A DNA stretch of 64,000 bases from assembly GCF_014490035.1 (NCBI RefSeq), contig NZ_CP061008.1:1922001-1986000 (forward strand), in the 5' to 3' direction. This DNA is from Achromobacter xylosoxidans. Its GTDB lineage: Bacteria > Pseudomonadota > Gammaproteobacteria > Burkholderiales > Burkholderiaceae_B. A program made the translations under genes and the position numbers. Below, piece after piece: positions 58,073-64,000 of the stretch (the stretch's first letter is position 1; each line of letters opens with the position of its first letter). Below the pieces are notes generated by a model. The model saw only the letters and a list, made by a program, of their open reading frames with translations. It was not told the DNA's origin and made no database searches.

Positions 58073-58638
58073 ACGAAATACTGCGTGAAGTGCGGCTGTA
58101 TGGTCGACTGGGCGCGCGATTTGGGCGGATTCATCGGCTTGCGGTAAGGAGCACTGCCGAGGCGATCCGGGCGCTGTCCGTACTGATCCCGGGGTTTGAG
58201 CAGGAGCTGGCGGATAGCGAGTCGCATGGGGTGCACTTCGCCTGCTTCATCGGGAAGCGAAACATCGGCGTGGATGACATGCGGCATCCCGTTGGCGCGG
58301 AGCCGATTCGCATCGCCCCGGTCCCGACGGGGGCAAAGCGCGGCGGACTATTCCAGACAGTGTTGGGGGCGGTAATGCTGGTTGTCGGCGCTGTCACATC
58401 CCAGCCTTGGCTGATGCAGATGGGCGGGGCGATGGCGCTGGGCGGCGCTGTGCAGATGTTCTCTCCCCAGCAACGGGGGCTCAGTGCGCGGGATAGTCCT
58501 GAGAATGGCGCCTCCTACAACTTCAACGGGGCCGTCAACACTTTGGCACAGGGCGGCCCTGCGCCGCTGCTGTATGGCCAGATGATAGTGGGTAGCGCGG
58601 TGATCTCGGCAGGGATTTACGCGGAGGACCAGGTATGA
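58069..58638 (+). CDS. Tail assembly protein I
   Basis: This 189-residue gpI-like protein has an ubiquitin-like N-terminal part (EVRLYGRLGARFGRIHRLAVRSTAEAIRALSVLIPGFEQEL), a Gly/Met-rich hydrophobic middle (FQTVLGAVMLVVGAVTSQPWLMQMGGAMALGG) and a C-terminal segment with GPAPLLYGQMIVGSAVISAGI. It assists J assembly into the tip. A terminator-like hairpin follows. Confidence 0.9.
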   Translation: MNEILREVRLYGRLGARFGRIHRLAVRSTAEAIRALSVLIPGFEQELADSESHGVHFACFIGKRNIGVDDMRHPVGAEPIRIAPVPTGAKRGGLFQTVLGAVMLVVGAVTSQPWLMQMGGAMALGGAVQMFSPQQRGLSARDSPENGASYNFNGAVNTLAQGGPAPLLYGQMIVGSAVISAGIYAEDQV

Positions 58639-58662
58639 CGATGCAATTCAATCGAGCCAGCG

Positions 58663-58688
58663 GGGCGCCTTCGGGCGCCCTTTTTATT
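58663..58688 (+). terminator. Terminator-like hairpin between I and J
   Basis: GGGCGCC/GGCGCCC (58663-58669 and 58674-58680) closed by a TTCG loop, then TTTTTATTTC. It would be an efficient intrinsic terminator if not read through. Its presence also argues that J starts after it, at GTG 58719. Confidence 0.75.
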
Positions 58689-58718
58689 TCTGGCGGCTCG
58701 CATAAAAGGAGTAGGCCC

Positions 58719-61700
58719 GTGGTCGGCCACGGGGGCGGGAAGAGTGGCGGCGGCGGCCGCTCTCCGAAGGAGGCGCCCGACAGTCTCCATAGCACCGCCT
58801 ACGCCCGCATTATCGACTTGGTGTCGGAAGGGGAGATTTTTGGGCCAACCCATGGTTTGGGCGGAGCGTTGCGTGATGTGTACCTGGACGGTACGCCAGT
58901 AGCGAATGAAGACGGCTCGCTGAATTTTCAGAATGTCGCTATCGACTTCCGCACCGGCACGCAGACGCAGGACCCATTGCCGGGATTCCCTGCGTCCGAG
59001 GTAACCACCGCGGCCAACGTCGAGCTGACCGCGGCGTTGCCATGGGTTCGTTCGTTCGCTGACACGCAGCTGTCTGCAATTCGAATAACGCTCGCAGTCA
59101 ACGGCCTGTCCCAAGCGAACACGAGCAATGGCGACATTACGGGCTATCGCGTCGAGTATCGAATCGAAGTCAGTACAGACGGGGGAGCGTATCAGACCGC
59201 GCTTACGTCGGCCTTTGATGGCAAGACGACCCAGCGCTACGCCCGATCACACCGAATTGATCTTCCCTCGGCTCGTTCTGGGTGGTCAGTTCGCGTGGTT
59301 CGCACTACAGCCAACGCAGGCAGCAGCACCGTTTCTGATCGGACCTTCGTAGACGCCTATACCGAAGTGATCGATGCGAAGCTGCGCTACCCGATGTCGG
59401 CCGTGTTCGGGATCAAGGTCGATGCATCCCAGTTTCAGAATGTCCCCGTTCGGGCGTATGACTTGAAAGGGCGCATCATTCGCGTTCCGTCAAACTATGA
59501 CCCGGAGTCGCGCGCCTATTCGGGGACATGGGACGGCACGTTCAAACTCGCATGGACGGATAACCCAGCCTGGATCTTCTTTGATCTGGTCAGCAACGAC
59601 CGGTATGGCTTGGGCGAGCGTATCCCGGCCGGATGGTTGGATAAATGGGGGCTGTACCAGATCGCTCGCTATTGCGATGAGCTGGTGCCAGACGGATTCG
59701 GCGGGCAGGAGCCGCGTTTCACCTGCAACGTCTATCTGCAAACGGCCGCTGACGCCTATCGTGTACTTCAGGATCTGGCGTCGGTGTTTCGCGGCATGGC
59801 GTACTGGGCTAGCGGCTCTGTCTTTGCCGTTGCGGATATGCCCGGCGATCCGATCTATACGTTCACGTCCGCGAACGTCATTGATGGGCGCTTCCATTAC
59901 GCCGGATCGGCTCTTAACACCCGCTACACCGTGGCGTTGGTGTCATGGAACGACCTTTCCGACATGGGGCGGCAGAAGGTTGAGTATGTGGAAGACCGCA
60001 GAGGTCTGTTGCGATACGGCCTCCGGCAGATCGAAGTCAGCGCGTTCGGGTGCACATCGCGAGGGCAAGCGAACCGCGTAGGAAAGTGGCTTTTGCTGAC
60101 CTCCCAGATGGAAACGCGGTCCGTTTCCTTCGCGGTAGGACTGGACTCCTGCCGTGTTCACCCGGGCAGCATTATCCGCGTGGCGGACCAGCACTTGGCT
60201 GGGCGTCGTATCGGAGGGCGGATTCATGCTGCAACCGGAAAGGTAATTACTGTAGACGCCGCGCTGGGTGTCCGTCCAGGCGATCGCCTGACGGTCAACT
60301 TACCCAGCGGTGTCTCCGAGACGCGAATCATCAGCACCGCGGTAGGCCAGGGGCTGACTGCGGACATGACGACGTTCACAGTCGATTCCATCAAGCTGAC
60401 TGCGGATATGGTGGGGCTGCCGGGAACGGTCCTTATCCTGACCGTTACGGCGCCCTATTCGGAGGTTCCTGAGCCCGAATGCGTGTGGACACTGGAATCC
60501 GAGACGCTATCTGCACAACGCTTTCGAGTATTGAGTGTGAAGCGCAAGGAAGGGCTTGTCGCCGAGATTTTTGCCTTACAGCACGAGCCAGGGAAGTTCG
60601 ATAACGTGGACTTCGGCACGCGGCTGGAACCGGTGCCGATCACGGTTATCCCGCCTGGCGTGCAGCCGCCTCCCACCGAGGTGACCATTACGTCCTATCC
60701 CGTGATCAGTCAGGGCTTCGCCAGCCATACTGCCGTGTTCTCTTGGAAGCGCGCTGATAGCGCAGTGGCCTATGAGGTGCAGTGGCGCCGGGATAACTCG
60801 GAATGGGTGAATATGCCGCGCACGGGCTCGACGAGCGTCGAGGTGCCGAACGTCTATGCCGGGGCATTCCTATGCCGGGTGCGTGCCTTGAATGCGTTGG
60901 ATATCGCCTCTATGTGGGCCTCGTCGACGCTCACGCAGTTGGACGGCATTCTGGCTCCGCCTCCGGCCGTCACCAGCCTGGTGCCGACCGCCCTGGTCTT
61001 CGCTATTCGATTGAAGTGGGGTTTGCCTGCGGGTCCGTCCATTCTGGAGCGGACCGAGATCTGGTACAGCGCCTCGCCTGCATTCGAGTCCGCGCAGAAG
61101 TTGGGAGACTTCGCGTTCCCCCAAGACAGCACGACGCTGATGGGCCTGTCGGCCGGCGCGCGGCTGTACTTCTGGGCCATCTTGCGAGACCGGAACGGCG
61201 TGGCAGGGCCGCGCTATCCGGCGGGAAATGGTGTGCTCGGTCAGGCGAGTTCGGACGCCGGCGAAATCCTCGACTACCTCACGGGCAAGATCACCCAGAC
61301 GCAACTGGCGCGAGACATCCTCGCGCCGATTGAGCGGATACCGGTGCTGGAAACTCGGATAGCCCAGGAGGAGACGACTCGGCAGGCTCAGAATGAGGCG
61401 ATGGCTCAAACCATCAGTACCGTCAGCGCAAAGGTCAACGAGAACACTGGCCTAATTCAGCAGGAATCGCTCATCCGCACGAATGAGAATGAAGCGATGG
61501 GCCGACGCCTCACGGACGTGCAAGCGACGGCCGGGGCAGCGTCACAAAAGGCAGATCAGGCGTTCGCCGGAGTTCAAGAGACAAGCCAGGCCATCGCCAA
61601 GACCAATGGCGATCTGTCGGCGATGTGGACCATTAAGGCGCAGACCACCGCCGGAGGCCGCAGCTACATGGCCGGTATCGGGGTTGGCGTTTCGAACACA

Positions 61701-62036
61701 GGCGGCATCGTCGAATCACAGGTGCTGGTGATGGCGGATCGCTTTGCGGTTCTGCATCCCAACGGAAGCAACGTCACGTCGCCGTTCGTTATCCAGGGTG
61801 GACAGGTCTTCATGAGCCAGGCCCTGATCGGTACGGGCTGGATCACCAACGCAATGATCGGCAGCTACATCCAGTCAGACAACTATGTGGCGGGGGTTTC
61901 GGGCTGGCGCATTGATAAGGCAGGGAACTTTGAGATGAACGGAAGCAATGGCGCTGGCCGGCTGCTTATCTCTCCCGGGCTCATGCGCGTCTATGACGCA
62001 AATGGGGTGCTGCGCGTTAGGGTTGGGAACTGGTAA
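58719..62036 (+). CDS. Host-specificity tail tip protein J
   Basis: The protein has 1105 residues from GTG 58719, chosen because AAAAGGAG lies upstream, a terminator-like hairpin precedes it, and the N-terminus GGRSPKEAPDSLHSTAYARIIDLVSEGEIFGP lines up with lambda J; an upstream ATG at 58635 is unlikely. Middle sections are the J core (PVRAYDLKGRIIRVPSNYDPESRAYSGTWDG), then fibronectin type III repeats and a helical coiled coil before the C-terminal receptor-binding tip. It binds the host receptor. Confidence 0.93.
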   Translation: MVGHGGGKSGGGGRSPKEAPDSLHSTAYARIIDLVSEGEIFGPTHGLGGALRDVYLDGTPVANEDGSLNFQNVAIDFRTGTQTQDPLPGFPASEVTTAANVELTAALPWVRSFADTQLSAIRITLAVNGLSQANTSNGDITGYRVEYRIEVSTDGGAYQTALTSAFDGKTTQRYARSHRIDLPSARSGWSVRVVRTTANAGSSTVSDRTFVDAYTEVIDAKLRYPMSAVFGIKVDASQFQNVPVRAYDLKGRIIRVPSNYDPESRAYSGTWDGTFKLAWTDNPAWIFFDLVSNDRYGLGERIPAGWLDKWGLYQIARYCDELVPDGFGGQEPRFTCNVYLQTAADAYRVLQDLASVFRGMAYWASGSVFAVADMPGDPIYTFTSANVIDGRFHYAGSALNTRYTVALVSWNDLSDMGRQKVEYVEDRRGLLRYGLRQIEVSAFGCTSRGQANRVGKWLLLTSQMETRSVSFAVGLDSCRVHPGSIIRVADQHLAGRRIGGRIHAATGKVITVDAALGVRPGDRLTVNLPSGVSETRIISTAVGQGLTADMTTFTVDSIKLTADMVGLPGTVLILTVTAPYSEVPEPECVWTLESETLSAQRFRVLSVKRKEGLVAEIFALQHEPGKFDNVDFGTRLEPVPITVIPPGVQPPPTEVTITSYPVISQGFASHTAVFSWKRADSAVAYEVQWRRDNSEWVNMPRTGSTSVEVPNVYAGAFLCRVRALNALDIASMWASSTLTQLDGILAPPPAVTSLVPTALVFAIRLKWGLPAGPSILERTEIWYSASPAFESAQKLGDFAFPQDSTTLMGLSAGARLYFWAILRDRNGVAGPRYPAGNGVLGQASSDAGEILDYLTGKITQTQLARDILAPIERIPVLETRIAQEETTRQAQNEAMAQTISTVSAKVNENTGLIQQESLIRTNENEAMGRRLTDVQATAGAASQKADQAFAGVQETSQAIAKTNGDLSAMWTIKAQTTAGGRSYMAGIGVGVSNTGGIVESQVLVMADRFAVLHPNGSNVTSPFVIQGGQVFMSQALIGTGWITNAMIGSYIQSDNYVAGVSGWRIDKAGNFEMNGSNGAGRLLISPGLMRVYDANGVLRVRVGNW

Positions 62037-62341
62037 TGCCGAGCGGAATTGAGACTTTCGACGCTCAGAGCCGCACGATCTGCAGCGTCACGGACCAGAT
62101 GGGGAGGCTCGCCATCCATGCGGATCTGGGCGGCTATAACCAGGTTTGGTCGTTCACTGTCCCGGCAGAGGTGGAGTTCAGGGAGGTAATCGGGTTCACC
62201 ATGATGATCTACGGCCCCGGTTCGATGTGGGGGTACTACCCGCCAGTCATAACCCAAAGTGGGCGGACTGTGACATTTACGACCAGCCCGTACACGGCAT
62301 TGCCAGCCGCGACTTGGCGCTGCTTTGTTATGGTGATTTGA
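62036..62341 (+). CDS. Small post-J tail protein
   Basis: This 101-residue protein opens MPSGIETFDAQSRTICSVTD and is beta-rich with several aromatics (WSFTVPAEVEFREVIGFTMMIYGPGSMWGYYPP). The GIE.FDA.SR motif recurs in the next protein. It overlaps J by 1 bp. Likely a tail-tip or fibre accessory protein. Confidence 0.65.
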   Translation: MPSGIETFDAQSRTICSVTDQMGRLAIHADLGGYNQVWSFTVPAEVEFREVIGFTMMIYGPGSMWGYYPPVITQSGRTVTFTTSPYTALPAATWRCFVMVI

Positions 62342-62342
62342 C

Positions 62343-62978
62343 ATGCCTAGCGGACTGTATGTGAAAGGCGATCTTGGGCAGGTGCAGATCGATGAGAATT
62401 ATCGGAATGTGGCGCTGATCGCGCGTGGAAGCGTGTCATTGCCGGCGGCCTGGGGCTCGGCCATCCTGCAGGTGCCGGCATCGGTCGTGATGGTGGCGTT
62501 TCGCAGCGAGAAATGGATCTACGTCCATGAAACGCAGCTGTCTGGCGCCACCATCAGGTACGAACTGCGCAACGGGGAGGTGGGTGGAAGTGCGCCGGTT
62601 TATTGGTACGCCTTTGGCGCGCCGGCCGGTGGCGGGAATAGTGGGATCGAGGTGTTCGATGCGTCGAGCCGCCAGGTGTTCCATTCCGATTTTTCGTATT
62701 GGAATTACTACGGCTTTTTCACCTCCCAGGGCGCGGGGCAAGAGATCGATATCACGACCCCATTTGTTCCGCTCGTGGTCCAGTTGGGCGTGTCCACATA
62801 CATATCCATGTACAACGAGGTCGATGCGTATCAGTCCATCACTTATTTCCGAACTATCGGAAATCGCGTCCAGACGAAGAACGACGGGGGCATTTCATCG
62901 GGGAACTGGCCGGGAAACTTCACGTACGGGGAGGATGGAGCTTCATTGCTTGTATTGAATTCGTCGCGCATCTACTGA
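62343..62978 (+). CDS. Post-J tail protein
   Basis: This 211-residue protein begins MPSGLYVKGDLGQVQIDENYRNVALIARGSVSLP and contains the repeated motif GIEVFDASSRQVFHSD (about 100-115). It is beta-rich with many aromatics. It lies 1 bp after the previous gene and precedes a terminator, closing the tail operon. It may form part of the distal tail. Confidence 0.65.
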   Translation: MPSGLYVKGDLGQVQIDENYRNVALIARGSVSLPAAWGSAILQVPASVVMVAFRSEKWIYVHETQLSGATIRYELRNGEVGGSAPVYWYAFGAPAGGGNSGIEVFDASSRQVFHSDFSYWNYYGFFTSQGAGQEIDITTPFVPLVVQLGVSTYISMYNEVDAYQSITYFRTIGNRVQTKNDGGISSGNWPGNFTYGEDGASLLVLNSSRIY

Positions 62979-62999
62979 GGAAGCGGCTTTGCATGTTGC

Positions 63000-63023
63000 G
63001 CCCGCCAAGTGCGGGCTTTTTTT
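63000..63023 (+). terminator. Terminator between tail and lysis genes
   Basis: GCCCGC (63000-63005) and GCGGGC (63011-63016) form a 6-bp stem with a 5-nt loop, followed by seven T. Ribosome site GGAGG for the holin lies 20 bp downstream. Confidence 0.85.
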
Positions 63024-63041
63024 CGTCCATACGGAGGCGCA

Positions 63042-63293
63042 ATGCCCCAAAGGATCAAGGAAATGAAGCTGGACGATGCGGCCATCTACACCGCAAATCG
63101 AACGACAGACGTGGGCGCCGTAACCGGCGTGGTGGGATGGGCAGCGCAAGTTAATTGGATTGGATGGCTAGGCGTACTTGTCGCGGTGATCGGGTTGCTG
63201 GCTAATTTGTACTACCAGCGCCGGCGCGACCGAAGAGAACAAGTAGAAAGCGATGCTCGGATGGCGGCGCTGAAGGAGCGGTGTGAACTATGA
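63042..63293 (+). CDS. Holin-like membrane protein
   Basis: The protein has 83 residues from ATG 63042 (GGAGG upstream). It has two hydrophobic segments (GAVTGVVGWAAQ, about 25-36, and WIGWLGVLVAVIGLLANLYY, about 39-58) and a strongly charged C-terminus (RRRDRREQVESDARMAALKERCEL), the class II/III holin pattern. It overlaps the endolysin by 4 bp. Timing of lysis is its likely role. Confidence 0.8.
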   Translation: MPQRIKEMKLDDAAIYTANRTTDVGAVTGVVGWAAQVNWIGWLGVLVAVIGLLANLYYQRRRDRREQVESDARMAALKERCEL

Positions 63294-63829
63294 AATTGGG
63301 AGCTCGGGTCACGGGCGGCGCTGCCGCCCTTATCGCTTCTGGTGTCCTTACTTTATTTTCGGCAGACCTGCAGCAGTTTCTTGGGCGCTGGGAAGGAGAG
63401 GGCCAGAACACCGTGTATGCGGACAAATTGGCCAAGGGGCTACCCACCGTCTGCAAAGGCATCACGAAGCACACCAGCCCTTATCCCGTAGTGGTGGGCG
63501 ACTACTGGTCGCCGGAGCGCTGCGCCGAGGTGGAGCGGATGGTGGTTCTCAAGGGACAGCTCGACCTATCCGATTGCATCGACGTGGCCATAAGTCAGCC
63601 GATCTGGGACGCTTTGAGCAGCCACGCTCACAACTTTGGCCCAGCCAGAACTTGCGCAAGCCGGACGGTCGGGCTGATCAATGCCAATCGGCTGCGCGAG
63701 GGATGCGACGCCTTAGCGCATGCTCCGGATGGCAAGCCCGTCTGGTCCTATGCTGATGGGAAGTTCGTGCGCGGCCTGTACAACCGCCGTCTTGCTGAGC
63801 GTGAACTATGTCTATCGGGACTGCGTTGA
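63290..63829 (+). CDS. SAR-type endolysin (lysozyme family)
   Basis: This 179-residue lysozyme has an N-terminal Ala/Gly-rich membrane segment (GGAAALIASGVLTLFSA) that may be a signal-anchor-release helix; the catalytic triad region is WEGEGQNTVYADKLAKGLPTVCKGITKHT (about 34-62), with Glu, Asp and Thr in the expected order. Four further Cys may rearrange on release. It degrades peptidoglycan once freed from the membrane. Confidence 0.88.
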   Translation: MKLGARVTGGAAALIASGVLTLFSADLQQFLGRWEGEGQNTVYADKLAKGLPTVCKGITKHTSPYPVVVGDYWSPERCAEVERMVVLKGQLDLSDCIDVAISQPIWDALSSHAHNFGPARTCASRTVGLINANRLREGCDALAHAPDGKPVWSYADGKFVRGLYNRRLAERELCLSGLR

Positions 63830-64000
63830 TCGGTGGGCGGGGCTACGCCGCGGCGGCGCTGCTGGGGGGGGCCGCCGCCTGGTTCGTGCTGGGCGCATTC
63901 CACGGTCGGGAATTGGCCCAGCTGCGTGCTGTTCAGGCCATTGAGCTGGATGCGCAGTCCCAGGCCACTGTTGCCGCTGTCGAGGCGGCGAGAACCGAAG
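63808..64000 (+). CDS. Spanin inner subunit (Rz-like), truncated by the window
   Basis: The start ATG 63808 lies inside the endolysin gene. One N-terminal membrane helix (YAAAALLGGAAAWFVLGAF) is followed by a helical, charged region (RELAQLRAVQAIELDAQSQATVAAVEAARTE) that continues past the edge. This is the layout of Rz-type i-spanins. A run of eight G lies in its start region. The gene completes the lysis cassette. Confidence 0.7.
   Translation, partial: MSIGTALIGGRGYAAAALLGGAAAWFVLGAFHGRELAQLRAVQAIELDAQSQATVAAVEAARTE

Noticed and set aside
58635..58718. Upstream ATG for J at 58635
   Set aside because: A perfect terminator-like hairpin and a strong AAAAGGAG site lie between it and the GTG at 58719, whose N-terminus matches J proteins.

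Overview
The window looks like the chromosome of a GC-rich betaproteobacterium of the Alcaligenaceae (Achromobacter/Bordetella type). This is inferred from the Bug-type solute receptor, the catabolic gene content and the codon style; no marker gene settles the genus. It has two parts: about 15 kb of host chromosome (1-14990) and about 49 kb of a lambda-like siphoviral prophage (14991 to the right edge, which cuts it off).

Host part. The left edge holds the 5' end of an MmgE/PrpD gene with a 36-bp palindromic operator, a remnant of an IS1182-type transposase, and an exported LprI-domain protein. Then comes a same-strand catabolic cluster: Bug receptor, glutathione transferase-like protein, class II aldolase, XRE-cupin regulator, small cupin, and pyridoxal kinase. 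After an outer-membrane phospholipase A gene there is a second unit: an aldehyde dehydrogenase of the AmaB/Pcd type, divergent from a polar amino-acid ABC transporter, an AmaA/PuuB-like FAD oxidoreductase and an XRE-cupin regulator. Together these suggest uptake and oxidation of an amine or imino acid such as pipecolate. The host part ends in tRNA-Arg(UCU).

Prophage left arm (15.0-29.2 kb). A tyrosine integrase next to the tRNA is followed by an excisionase-like DUF4224 protein, small proteins, a ParB-like protein, RdgC and a cold-shock protein. From about 19.9 to 28.5 kb there is accessory cargo: a methyltransferase, a convergent two-component pair, two membrane proteins, and a HipA-like kinase with a partner gene. 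Among these lie several repeated, strongly structured elements: two C4-antisense-like RNAs, two or three copies of an unassigned hairpin element, and a tRNA-like fold closed by a 16-bp stem.

Switch, replication and late genes. CI and Cro flank palindromic operators at 29.2 kb. Then follow CII, a DUF1364 nuclease, an O-like replication protein containing iterons (likely origin), a P-like loader and a VRR-NUC nuclease. A second moron block (35.9-39.7 kb) carries a second cold-shock protein and an unusual Tat-exported DUF1254 protein. The late region (40-64 kb) follows lambda order: terminase, gpW, portal, ClpP-type protease, decoration protein, capsid, head-tail joining, tail tube, gpG/gpGT with a -1 frameshift, tape measure, M, an inserted tail fibre, L, K, I, J, two small post-J proteins, then holin, SAR-type endolysin and the start of a spanin. 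The gene set is complete enough to suggest an intact prophage.
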